From: Bacteroidota bacterium
Lineage (GTDB): Bacteria; Bacteroidota; Bacteroidia; Flavobacteriales; Flavobacteriaceae
Direction: 5' to 3'
NCBI GenBank assembly: GCA_029557895.1
Contig: JAKQHT010000001.1
Coordinates: 1 to 64,000, forward strand
Length of the DNA stretch: 64,000 nucleotides
The position numbers were made by a program, and so were the translations under genes. The notes below the pieces were generated by a model that worked only from the letters and a program-made list of their open reading frames with translations, was not told the DNA's origin and searched no databases. Every line of letters begins with the position of its first letter. Within the stretch, counting starts at the first letter, position 1. Positions 8,630 through 17,329 of the stretch are shown in pieces.

Positions 8630-11600
8630 TTACTTAATGATTACCCGTTTTGTTTTGCTATTGACACCATTAGATACCTTAGCAAAATATATTCCGGTTT
8701 CTATAAACGAAATATCAATCGTGCTCATTATCCTATGCTCTGCCAAAGGCATGGTAAATATCGTGCGACCATGGATGTCATATAAACTAATTGATGCTCC
8801 AACAGGCAATGTGCCTTTTATCACCAATGATTTTGGCGTAAAGGTTGTATAAATACTTAAGCCGTCCATCTCATTGTTTGAAACTGAAAGGGTTGAAGAT
8901 GAAAAGCGAAGATAAAAACGACCTACGCCGTGCAGCGGCACATTGGGGGTTAATGTGTAGTTTTCGACATTGAGCAATGTCACCGTGTTTTCTACTGTAT
9001 CTTCCAGATACACTTCAATATCACTTGGTAAAGTGCTTTCGCTAATACTAAAGGTCAATTGTTCGCTTTGGTTTGCATTCACTCCAAGCGGAACCACTGT
9101 GTTTATCAAATCTGACGGATTTAATGCTTGCAAAGCAATTGGCAGACCGGTATTGTCTTCCACAAGGTGCGAATAAATAGCAAAATTTGGGGCAACATTT
9201 CCTAAAATTTTGCCGTCATAGCCATTATCATTTCCCACTGATGCATTTTCGTTAAAATAAAACTCTGTGCCATAATCCATGTTGCTTGTACTCGCTTTAA
9301 GTTTCAAATAGATTAATGGACTTGAGTTTCTGCCGACAATAAAATCGTCATCGGTACCGTGCGTTCTCATTGAGGGATGAAAAACAATATCATAAGCATC
9401 AACATAAGCAGCGTTTGCGGCTACAAAGAAGCCTTGGCCCGGCGTCATGAGTTGTTGTGATGCATTTGCCAATGTAATGACAGTCCATTTGTTGGATGTG
9501 CCATTTCCTGCATATCCATATATGCCAGAAATGTTCTCAAGGATACTCAAGTTGGTGGTGACCGGGTTTGTATTTGGATCTATAACATAATTTAAGAACA
9601 TTTCCATATCGATATATGATGGATAAGGGTTTCCGATTAGGTTCCAGTCCGGGTAGTTAGCTCCTGTGTTTAATATGTTTACTTGATGTGTTCCCGTTGG
9701 GATTTCGCCCGTAAACGTTAATGTTGTGCCCGAAACCGTAGCCACTCTATAGCCGGTACCTGAAACCAATGTAGTAGAAAGCGCATCTGTATAGAGGACA
9801 TAATCATCTATAGTTTTATCAAAAGGTCCAAACAGAAATCTTCGTGGATTGTTGTTTCCGTCGTTGTAAATGTCCGAGGCATTGGTATCCGACAGTAAAA
9901 AGTCTGTCCATGATTCTCCGGATAAGGGTGGTGCAATCAGATCGTTTCCTCCGTCATTTGCATTTACATAACGTTTGTATTTCACGGTGCCGTTAAGAGT
10001 GCCATCAACAATCAAACTGGAATATAATTGCGATGTTGAATTTAGGGTCGTGTTTTCGGTGGTTAATGTTACACCGGGATTTATGGTTACCGCTGAACCG
10101 GGATTTATGGTCAAATCCTTACAGATAGTAGATGTTGAAAAAACAACTTCGCCATCATTGACAGTAATCGTGTCTTCTGTATAAGAAACGCCGTTTGGAT
10201 CGTTTGGCGACCAGCCGTTAGTACTGTCGTAAACATAGTCTATACCTTCAATAAATCCGTCGCAACCTTTTAACTCTATTTCTGCCAATTGTGTCAAAGC
10301 CACGTTGTTGAGGTTTTTGGTGATTTCCAACTTATAGGTTTTGTAGGCGGTGGTGTTAACAAACACAAAAGCCCTTGATTGGTAGCGGTCGGGAAATTTT
10401 TCACCTGACCAGGTGGCGAGCTCTGTAAAGCTATTGCCATCGTTAGAACCTAATATCCTGAAATTTTCTGGGTCTCTTTCACTAAAATCGTTTGCACTGG
10501 TAATTACCAATTTGTTCACAAATTGTGGGTTGTCAAACTCTATAGAGATAAAGCTTGGGTTGCTCACGCTTGGCACACCGGAGTCGTCAACCCATTTGCT
10601 AAAATTGTTGTAGGTTTTTTTGTTGTCAAAAGCTTTGTGCCTATTTTCAGATTCGCTCAATTCTCCGCTGGCGAGAATGGTTCCGGAACCCACAGGGTTG
10701 GTGTGGTCTACAATAGTTCCGTTACAGTAATTTGAGAGAACGGTTATTTCAGTAGTATCTGTAAACCCACCATCAATAGTAGTTGCAGTTATAATAACCG
10801 TGCCATCAGAAATAGCAGTAACCCTGCCGTGTACGTCAACCGTTGCGATGGTTTCGTCAGCAGATGTCCAAGAAACACCTTTGTTGCTGGCGTTATTTGG
10901 CAATATCGTGGCTGTTAGTGCCATGATATCATCGATAAACATTGTTGCAGATTCCGGATATAGGGCAATTCCTGTGGCTGGGACAGCCAATAGATCTGTA
11001 AAAGTCCATTTAAAAAAATCGGTTCCATCATTGTTGTAGGTTTTTACGCTGGCACCATTGTTTGTAGAATTGTTCTGTATGCCCAAATAGAGGTTGTTGG
11101 CTTTAGATTTTATTGCATATTGGTTATTGCCGAGAGATTCTAAAGCGAACAACTGTGCAGCAGTACCATTTGTCTGGTACTGAATAACATTGGTTCCGGG
11201 TGCTTGTCCTTGGCCTTCAACATCTATGTTTTTGTTGCTGTGAACGGCTTTTATCGTATAATAATTATCTCCTGCGGGAGCCACTATAAATTGTTGATTT
11301 GTACCGTTGTGGGTTTGCCATTGTATGACATCGGCATAATTGGCTTGTGATGCTCCGGAAATATCCATTTTCAATCCGCTTCCTACGTTTGTAATGGTGT
11401 ACGTTGAAGGAATTATGTTTGGGTCCTCATAGTTGGGATCGAGTTGGTTTATCCATTCTTCAATAAGATCGACCCCAAGTTGGTCTACCTCATTTTTTGC
11501 TATGGGCGGCATGGCTATGGTTTGATCCACACTTTCGGTTCTGTGGAAAAGAATTGATTTTGATGCATCGCCGGCTTTCACTATTCTTTCGCCGGGGATT

Positions 11601-13795
11601 CCCAAAGGCGTGTTGGCCGTGGCATACATCAAGCCCGTTTCAACCAAGCTGTTTATAAGCCTTAGGTCGAACTGTGCCCGTTCTCCAGTTCCTCCCGGCC
11701 TGTGGCAATAAGCACAATTATTGTCCAAATACGATCTTGCTTTTTCATCAAGTGTTGCGTTGGGATCGTCAAGAGCTTTGTGGGTTTGATAGGTTTGGGT
11801 TGTGTTGTCGTCTATTGTTTCGTCCAGAATGCCCAAATAGCTCAACGTTACCAACTGATTTGCCGTAATAGAGGTTTGTGGATAGAGAAAATCCGAGTTT
11901 AGATTTCTGGTTCTTGGCCCAAGGGTACCTTTGGTGGCAGGATTGTGGCAAGAGATACAATCTTGGACTCCCGGATAGGTCCAGGTTTGATGGTAGGTAG
12001 AACCGTCTGCCTTGGCTATTTCAATGGTTTCATTTACTCTGGATTCCAACAAGACGGCATCGGTTTGTGCCTCATTCCATTTGTAGGTCAAAAAATAAAA
12101 GTGGCCATTGCTGCCTTTTACGGAAAAACGGGTTTCTAAACGTTTTGTAAGGGCGGGGTTGTTTTCGTCTATGGGCATTTCAAAATGCTTTACGAGTACG
12201 GAACCTACCGGGAACTCCCAATCACCATTTTCAGAAAACACGATTTTTTCCTCGGGTGTATTGTGCGTGCCATCATTGGGTATGGCCAACCATCTTTTTT
12301 TCTCTGCGCCATCTGACCAAAAAGACTCAATCAAATCATAAGGGATAAGACCTGTAGTTGGGGTTAAGGTTTGCAAATCTTGAAATGCCCCTGTCTGCGA
12401 AAGCAGTTGGGGAGCATTGGCAGCCGGATTCTCCTCAATCTGGGTCATTTTGTATAAATGGACGTTATCTCCCTGTGCCAACAGATAAAGTTCATTTTCA
12501 TTGTCTTGGCCAAAAGAAATAATATCCGTAGGGGTAAAATAAGTAATTAGCTCGTAAGTTCCATTGCTAATATCAACCGCCCATATTTCTTCGCCCACAC
12601 CATAATCGGCACAAATATATTTGCCGTAATATTCTGGCATTTCAGAGCCGCGATATACAAAGCCTCCCATAAGGGTATTGGCATCAGCACGAGGGAAAGC
12701 AACCAATGGGCCTTCATGCGGCATGTTGTTATACATTGTTGTACAGTATGCTCCGGGTCCGTTGGCATAACCTTCAAAAACCGGCCATCCGTAATTTTTG
12801 CCCTTTTTTAGAACATTTATTTCTTCATGTGTGTTTTCGCCCACCTCACCAATATAGAAAACACCTGTTAGAGCGTCCTTTGACAATCTGTGCGGATTTC
12901 TATGGCCAATGGAATAGTATTCTTCAAAAATATCTCCGGAAGGACTTAAAAAAGGATTATCATTGGGAATGCCGTATCCAACACCGGATAATTCATCACT
13001 AAACCGGCCATTTTCTAACCTTCTAATGGCTGCATGGCTCTTTGTTGGATCTTGATCGACATCAATTCTTAAAACACCGCCATCAAAATTACTTTCTATG
13101 TTTTGGGATTTGCTATATGCAGACTGGTCTCCTGTGGTTATGTACAAAAAGCCATCATCACCAAAATCTATCGCTCCACCTCGGTGCGTACAGCTAAACA
13201 TCCTTATTTTTATCATGGTAAGTTCAGAATTGGGGTTGAGCGTATAGGTTACCGGATCCACTTCGTAACGCCGGAGGTATGTGAAATTTCCCCAATAATC
13301 TTCCCTATTGCATCCAAAACCGGTTATAAAGTTGTTCGGGAAATCATTGCCGTTTGAATCTTTAGAGGTGTAGTAGGTATAGATATAATTGTAGCCCGGT
13401 GTGCCAAAATTGGGATGGACAGCCAAACCCAAGAAACCGCCATCCCAGACGACGCCCACCCTGTCCGTTAAATCTGCCATCAAGTTTTTTGTGGTTATGG
13501 ATTCGTCATTGTGAAACCAGAATATTTCACCATTTCGCTGACCCACAATCAGCACGTCGGTATTGGGAATATGCGCAAAAGTTAATGGCGAATTAAACGT
13601 TAGGTTGGGAAAAGCCTGCCTGTATGGCTGTGCCGTAGGTGTAACATCCGGAAAATTTCCGTTTAAGAATGCGCCAATAGGTTCGGGTTGTGTGAGACCT
13701 GAACCCAAATAATATGGCGTGGCTGCCAAAACAAAGAATATCGAAATACCCGCAATAAGATAAGGTATTCTACTTTTTTTAAGTAAAAATTTCAT
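8630..13795 (-). CDS. Large secreted protein: PQQ-type sugar dehydrogenase, diheme cytochrome c, ricin, Ig-like, discoidin and T9SS sorting domains
   Basis: This 1,721-residue exported protein joins redox and binding modules. After an N-terminal hydrophobic signal segment (about residues 10-30) comes a six-bladed glucose/sorbosone dehydrogenase domain (about 60-450; FLGLAVHPNF, CTHRGGAIDFG, YYSIGHRNPHRL), which normally binds PQQ and oxidises sugars. A region like the SO_2930-type diheme cytochromes follows (FWSDGAEKKRWLAIP), with heme motifs CISCH near 612 and CAYCH near 693. Next come a ricin-like lectin domain (about 797-935), a bacterial Ig-like group 2 domain (about 940-1025), a discoidin (F5/8 C) domain (about 1035-1180), a long beta-rich T9SS-type region, and a C-terminal type A sorting domain (last about 75 residues, ending NSKTKRVIIK). 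It would be placed on the cell surface by T9SS and may oxidise sugars or polysaccharide ends and pass electrons to its own hemes. The substrate is unknown. Confidence 0.85.
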   Translation of the reverse strand: MKFLLKKSRIPYLIAGISIFFVLAATPYYLGSGLTQPEPIGAFLNGNFPDVTPTAQPYRQAFPNLTFNSPLTFAHIPNTDVLIVGQRNGEIFWFHNDESITTKNLMADLTDRVGVVWDGGFLGLAVHPNFGTPGYNYIYTYYTSKDSNGNDFPNNFITGFGCNREDYWGNFTYLRRYEVDPVTYTLNPNSELTMIKIRMFSCTHRGGAIDFGDDGFLYITTGDQSAYSKSQNIESNFDGGVLRIDVDQDPTKSHAAIRRLENGRFSDELSGVGYGIPNDNPFLSPSGDIFEEYYSIGHRNPHRLSKDALTGVFYIGEVGENTHEEINVLKKGKNYGWPVFEGYANGPGAYCTTMYNNMPHEGPLVAFPRADANTLMGGFVYRGSEMPEYYGKYICADYGVGEEIWAVDISNGTYELITYFTPTDIISFGQDNENELYLLAQGDNVHLYKMTQIEENPAANAPQLLSQTGAFQDLQTLTPTTGLIPYDLIESFWSDGAEKKRWLAIPNDGTHNTPEEKIVFSENGDWEFPVGSVLVKHFEMPIDENNPALTKRLETRFSVKGSNGHFYFLTYKWNEAQTDAVLLESRVNETIEIAKADGSTYHQTWTYPGVQDCISCHNPATKGTLGPRTRNLNSDFLYPQTSITANQLVTLSYLGILDETIDDNTTQTYQTHKALDDPNATLDEKARSYLDNNCAYCHRPGGTGERAQFDLRLINSLVETGLMYATANTPLGIPGERIVKAGDASKSILFHRTESVDQTIAMPPIAKNEVDQLGVDLIEEWINQLDPNYEDPNIIPSTYTITNVGSGLKMDISGASQANYADVIQWQTHNGTNQQFIVAPAGDNYYTIKAVHSNKNIDVEGQGQAPGTNVIQYQTNGTAAQLFALESLGNNQYAIKSKANNLYLGIQNNSTNNGASVKTYNNDGTDFFKWTFTDLLAVPATGIALYPESATMFIDDIMALTATILPNNASNKGVSWTSADETIATVDVHGRVTAISDGTVIITATTIDGGFTDTTEITVLSNYCNGTIVDHTNPVGSGTILASGELSESENRHKAFDNKKTYNNFSKWVDDSGVPSVSNPSFISIEFDNPQFVNKLVITSANDFSERDPENFRILGSNDGNSFTELATWSGEKFPDRYQSRAFVFVNTTAYKTYKLEITKNLNNVALTQLAEIELKGCDGFIEGIDYVYDSTNGWSPNDPNGVSYTEDTITVNDGEVVFSTSTICKDLTINPGSAVTINPGVTLTTENTTLNSTSQLYSSLIVDGTLNGTVKYKRYVNANDGGNDLIAPPLSGESWTDFLLSDTNASDIYNDGNNNPRRFLFGPFDKTIDDYVLYTDALSTTLVSGTGYRVATVSGTTLTFTGEIPTGTHQVNILNTGANYPDWNLIGNPYPSYIDMEMFLNYVIDPNTNPVTTNLSILENISGIYGYAGNGTSNKWTVITLANASQQLMTPGQGFFVAANAAYVDAYDIVFHPSMRTHGTDDDFIVGRNSSPLIYLKLKASTSNMDYGTEFYFNENASVGNDNGYDGKILGNVAPNFAIYSHLVEDNTGLPIALQALNPSDLINTVVPLGVNANQSEQLTFSISESTLPSDIEVYLEDTVENTVTLLNVENYTLTPNVPLHGVGRFYLRFSSSTLSVSNNEMDGLSIYTTFTPKSLVIKGTLPVGASISLYDIHGRTIFTMPLAEHRIMSTIDISFIETGIYFAKVSNGVNSKTKRVIIK

Positions 13796-14148
13796 GATTA
13801 GTTTTGTTGAAATAATAGCGTTATGAGTTACAAATTAATGCATTATGAGTTAATTTGAATGTTTTTAGTGTCCAACTGCATGTTTTTTCGATGACATTAA
13901 GTTATAGGGAATGAAATGCAGATTTTAACGATGACCGGTGTTGCTGCCCGACATAAGCATTTCATTATGATATATTTATATTAATCATGCAATGACTTAA
14001 GAATCCATGGCGTAGAATGTCAAAAACAGGAAGGGTAAATTGTGTTTTTGAGCCTAAACCATTAGCAGAAATGACAACAGTAAGTCGGGATGTGATTATC
14101 GGTATGGCAGCTTATACTAACTAATTCCACCTCAAAAAAAGCAGTAAC
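13796..14148. other. Intergenic region upstream of the large secreted protein gene
   Basis: No gene is supported here. It carries a 10-bp direct repeat TTATGAGTTA (near 13823 and 13844) in the likely promoter region of the minus-strand gene, and two fragments reading GATGACATTAAG and ATTTTAACGATGACC that loosely resemble AT-rich motifs at 2500 and 27200-27410. A hairpin terminator for tRNA-Cys closes its right end. Confidence 0.4.
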
Positions 14149-14182
14149 AAAAAAGCCCACAATACGCATTGTGGGCTTTTTG
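14149..14182 (-). terminator. Terminator downstream of folB/tRNA-Cys
   Basis: A strong stem (AAAAGCCCACAAT with ATTGTGGGCTTTT, 4-base loop) ends in a T run and begins directly after the 3' end of tRNA-Cys on the minus strand. Confidence 0.85.
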
Positions 14183-14253
14183 AGGTGTCGAGCGGATTCG
14201 AACCGCTGTAGCAGCTTTTGCAGAGCTGAGCCTAGCCACTCGGCCACGACACC
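14183..14253 (-). tRNA. tRNA-Cys (anticodon GCA)
   Basis: On the minus strand a full cloverleaf can be drawn: acceptor stem GGTGTCG/CGACACC, D arm GCCGAGTGGCTAGGC, anticodon arm CAGCT-CTGCAAA-AGCTG with anticodon GCA, and T arm AGCGG-TTCGAAT-CCGCT. The discriminator base is U, as expected for cysteine. The 3' CCA is not fully encoded (TCA follows the acceptor stem). It lies 36 bp after the folB stop codon and just before a terminator, so it may be co-transcribed with folB. Confidence 0.95.
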
Positions 14254-14289
14254 GTGATTTGAACGGCAAATGTAAAAAAAATTCAACAG

Positions 14290-14658
14290 CTACAAGTGTT
14301 TTTTTCGGTTTTCGGACATTTTTATAGTAACCTTTTCAACGTCGCCCCCAATGGGTGGGTTGCACTTGCTGACCCAAACCGTGGCACTATTTATCAAGGT
14401 GTTTTCGCCAAAGATCCTGTCAAGGATACGCTTGGCAACGGTTTCGAGCAAATGCGAAGGCTTTGCCATTTCCTCCTTCACTATTCTGTTAAGCAGGACA
14501 TAATCGACAGTGTCTTTCAGGTTGTCCGTCGCCGAAGACGGGTGTAGATTGGCTTTTACTTTTAGGTCCACACGGTAATCGCTGCCAATTTTGGTTTCTT
14601 CGGCAAGGCATCCGTGGTAGGCAAAAACCCTGATGTTTTCAACTTTTATTGCTCCCAA
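14290..14658 (-). CDS. folB: Dihydroneopterin aldolase
   Basis: FolB cleaves 7,8-dihydroneopterin to 6-hydroxymethyl-dihydropterin and glycolaldehyde in folate synthesis. The protein has the family N-terminal pattern VENIRVFAYHGCLAEE, with the active-site tyrosine and histidine region, DTVDYVLL and the SHLLETVAKRI helix with the conserved glutamate. The start is put at a TTG at 14656-14658, giving MGAIKVENIRV and 122 residues, which matches the usual N-terminus. An in-frame GTG at 14676 would add six residues, but a -7 promoter element TACTTTTG lies over that codon, so it is unlikely to be used. tRNA-Cys and a terminator follow. Confidence 0.9.
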   Translation of the reverse strand: MGAIKVENIRVFAYHGCLAEETKIGSDYRVDLKVKANLHPSSATDNLKDTVDYVLLNRIVKEEMAKPSHLLETVAKRILDRIFGENTLINSATVWVSKCNPPIGGDVEKVTIKMSENRKKHL

Positions 14659-14675
14659 AACAATTGGATTTTTCA

Positions 14676-14683
14676 CAAAAGTA
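14676..14683 (-). promoter_or_regulatory. -7 promoter element of folB
   Basis: TACTTTTG on the minus strand fits the Bacteroidota -7 consensus TAnnTTTG. It lies 17 bp before the TTG start of folB. A clear -33 TTG was not found at the expected spacing. Confidence 0.45.
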
Positions 14684-14771
14684 GTGAACTATATCCAATC
14701 TATCTTTTCTTTGCCAATCCAAAAGTTTGTAAGTGAATTTTTTTTTTTGTTTCTGGCGATTTTGGCAAGCT

Positions 14772-14804
14772 CAATTTCAACTTCAAATTTCAACTTCAAA
14801 TTTC
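14772..14804 (+). repeat. 13-bp tandem repeat upstream of glnS
   Basis: The unit AAATTTCAACTTC occurs twice in a row (first copy with C instead of A at its first base) plus a partial third copy, ending 11 bp before the glnS -7 element. It sits where a -33 region or an upstream element would be. Confidence 0.6.
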
Positions 14805-14815
14805 TTATATTTTAA

Positions 14816-14823
14816 TAACTTTG
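14816..14823 (+). promoter_or_regulatory. -7 promoter element of glnS
   Basis: TAACTTTG fits TAnnTTTG and lies 19 bp before the glnS ATG. The expected -33 position falls in the 13-bp tandem repeat and shows no TTG. Confidence 0.5.
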
Positions 14824-14842
14824 CTTTTTATTCCAAAAAAAA

Positions 14843-16879
14843 ATGTTTGAGAACTCCAAGCCACTGAATTTCATTGAACACATCATTGAAGAAGATTTAG
14901 CAAACGGTATGCCGAGAAACGATCTGCGTTTTCGCTTTCCGCCCGAACCCAACGGCTACCTTCACATTGGCCACACAAAGGCCATTGGCATCAGTTTTGG
15001 CCTTGGTGAAAAATATGGAGCACCTGTAAATTTGCGATTTGACGATACGAATCCTGCTAAAGAAGAACAGGAATATGTAGATGCCATCAAGAAAGACGTG
15101 GCATGGCTGGGCTATCAATGGGCTAATGAGCTCTATTCTTCCGATTATTTCCAGCAGTTGTACGACTGGGCGGTACAATTCATCAAGGAAGGCAAAGCCT
15201 ATGTAGATTCGCAATCGTCAGAGGCCATGGCAGAACAGAAAGGCACGCCTACACAACCGGGAGTTGACGGTCCTTACAGAAACCGCTCCGTTGCCGAAAA
15301 TCTTGATCTGTTTGAGCGAATGAAAAACGGCGAATTTGAAGAAGGTTCGCACGTTTTGAGAGCAAAGATAGATATGGCCCATCCCAATATGCTCATGCGC
15401 GATCCCATCATGTACCGTATTCTAAAAAAGCACCATCACAGGACGGGTAACGATTGGTGCGTCTATCCGATGTACGACTGGGCGCACGGTGAATGCGATT
15501 ATATCGAAAGCATTTCGCACAGCCTGTGTTCGCTTGAATTTAAACCGCACAGGGAGCTTTATGATTGGTTTCTTGACCAAATTGTCGTAAACGGCCAGAT
15601 GCGTCCCAAACAACGTGAGTTTGCCAGGCTCAATTTGAGTTATACGATCATGAGCAAACGCAAATTGCTTAAGTTGGTCGAAGATGGCGTGGTAAGTGGC
15701 TGGGACGACCCTCGGATGCCCACCATTTCGGGTTTGCGTCGTCGTGGCTATACCCCAGCCGCCATCAGAAAATTTGTAGAAACCGTGGGCGTGGCAAAAC
15801 GTGACAACGTTATTGATGTTGCACTTTTGGAATTTTGTATCCGTGAAGATTTGAATAAAACCGCACCTCGTGTCATGGCAGTCCTCGATCCCGTAAAGTT
15901 GGTCATTACAAATTATCCCGACGATAAAGAAGAGTGGCTCCATGCCGAAAACTTACCCGCTGAACAGATAGAAAGCCCTGATGATACCGGCAACAGAAAT
16001 GTACCGTTTTCTAAAGTGTTGTATATTGAAAGAGAAGATTTTCAAGAACAGGCCAACAGTAAATATTTCCGTTTGAGCCTTGGCCGTGAAGTGCGACTGA
16101 AAAACGCTTACATCATTAAGGGTGAAAGCGTTGTAAAAGACGCTGACGGCAAAATTACCGAAATCCATTGCAGTTACGATACCGATAGTTTAAGCGGTAG
16201 CGGTACCGAGGCCAGTTTGCGAAAGGTAAAAGGCACCCTACATTGGGTTTCGGTGAAACATGCGCGGCAAGCCGAAATCAGGATTTACGACCGTTTGTTC
16301 TTCGACGAAGCTCCAGACACTCACGACGACAAGGACTTCATGGAATTTTTAAACCCTGAATCCCTAAAAGTGGTAACCGCATATATTGAGCCAAGTTTGC
16401 AGGATGCAAAGGTGGGCGAGCGGTTCCAATTTCAGCGATTGGGTTATTTTTGTGTGGACGAGGACACAACCCCATCACGTATAATATTCAACAAAACTGT
16501 GGGATTGCGGGATTCCTGGGAAAAGCAATCACAACAAACTGAAGCACCGCAACCTCAACCGCAATTGCAACAAGGCAACAAAAAAGCCATTGACATCATT
16601 CTGCAATTGGGCAAAAAATACACCAATCTTCCTGCTGAAAAGCAGCAAAAAGCTAAAGGAGAAATACAACAGCTTGCTCACCAAGTGCGCTATGACGAGT
16701 TGGAACCATTGTTTAATACCGCGGCAAAGAAGGTAGGCACACGCATTGCCGTTGCCATAACACTTGGTGTATTGCTTGACAACGGTTTACAACGCAACGA
16801 AGCAGTTAATGCGTTTATTGATATGGCGTTACACGATAATGACGAGCTGCTGGCAAGTGAGGTAAAAGCGATTTTGTAA
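14843..16879 (+). CDS. glnS: Glutamine--tRNA ligase with C-terminal extension
   Basis: This class I synthetase charges tRNA-Gln in the cytoplasm. It has PEPNGYLHIGH with HIGH at residues 41-44, FDDTNP, the KMSKS-like IMSKRKL near residue 269 and WDDPRMPT. The two anticodon-binding beta-barrels follow and end with the usual RFQFQRLGYFCVD and IIFNKTVGLRDSWEK near residue 560. The protein then goes on for about 115 residues: a glutamine/proline linker, then a helical segment (AIDIILQLGKK to EVKAIL). Family members of about 555 residues lack this part. Some synthetases carry a YqeY-like tail, but I cannot confirm that identity here. All catalytic motifs are intact. Confidence 0.95.
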   Translation: MFENSKPLNFIEHIIEEDLANGMPRNDLRFRFPPEPNGYLHIGHTKAIGISFGLGEKYGAPVNLRFDDTNPAKEEQEYVDAIKKDVAWLGYQWANELYSSDYFQQLYDWAVQFIKEGKAYVDSQSSEAMAEQKGTPTQPGVDGPYRNRSVAENLDLFERMKNGEFEEGSHVLRAKIDMAHPNMLMRDPIMYRILKKHHHRTGNDWCVYPMYDWAHGECDYIESISHSLCSLEFKPHRELYDWFLDQIVVNGQMRPKQREFARLNLSYTIMSKRKLLKLVEDGVVSGWDDPRMPTISGLRRRGYTPAAIRKFVETVGVAKRDNVIDVALLEFCIREDLNKTAPRVMAVLDPVKLVITNYPDDKEEWLHAENLPAEQIESPDDTGNRNVPFSKVLYIEREDFQEQANSKYFRLSLGREVRLKNAYIIKGESVVKDADGKITEIHCSYDTDSLSGSGTEASLRKVKGTLHWVSVKHARQAEIRIYDRLFFDEAPDTHDDKDFMEFLNPESLKVVTAYIEPSLQDAKVGERFQFQRLGYFCVDEDTTPSRIIFNKTVGLRDSWEKQSQQTEAPQPQPQLQQGNKKAIDIILQLGKKYTNLPAEKQQKAKGEIQQLAHQVRYDELEPLFNTAAKKVGTRIAVAITLGVLLDNGLQRNEAVNAFIDMALHDNDELLASEVKAIL

Positions 16880-17117
16880 AATACCTTGCAATGGTTTTTT
16901 TGTGGAGTGAAGCGTAATCAATATTTGTGTTTATTCAGGTTTTTTTACAATTTACCTGTAGTCTCCATAAAAACCCAAATATTTTATTCCATTGATGTTC
17001 AATAAATAGAAGGCATTGATGATTAATATTTCACATTCACATTGCGACAAATATGCCAAGCAAAATTCCTATAGTGCCATCAAATTTTGTGTTCCTTTTT
17101 CTGCCCTTTAGAGCTAT
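16880..17117. other. Intergenic DNA after glnS
   Basis: This is the left part of a 450-bp gap between the convergent ends of glnS and the addB-like gene. It is AT-rich, and I see no gene, clear terminator or repeat in it. Confidence 0.4.
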
Positions 17118-17297
17118 TTATAAATTGCTTTCCAACTCAAAATTCCAATTTTCCCAGCAATAATCGTTACTTTGAGTATTGAATCCAATATTTTTATAAC
17201 CACTTTCTTGCAGATTCAATGTTGTGTTACGCCATCCATTTTCGCCATCATTTTGCGCCCCCAAAAGACGGCATGTTGCATTTAAATTCTGAACGCC
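17118..17297 (-). pseudogene. Possible gene remnant after the addB-like gene
   Basis: A 59-codon open frame on the minus strand, closed at both ends by stop codons and without an ATG, translates into balanced protein-like sequence (for example CRLLGAQNDGENGW, LNLQESGYKNIGF, and ending WNFELESNL). Its composition, with several tryptophans, asparagines and glycines, looks more like coding DNA than the surrounding AT-rich spacer. It lies 33 bp beyond the addB-like stop codon on the same strand. I do not recognise the family. It could be the tail of a decayed gene or chance. Confidence 0.25.
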
Positions 17298-17329
17298 TTA
17301 ATCGACAACATTCCGCTACAGTATTAAAC

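Noticed and set aside
14062-14286. Open frame of 74 codons on the minus strand
   Set aside because: It runs straight through tRNA-Cys and its terminator, so it is not coding.
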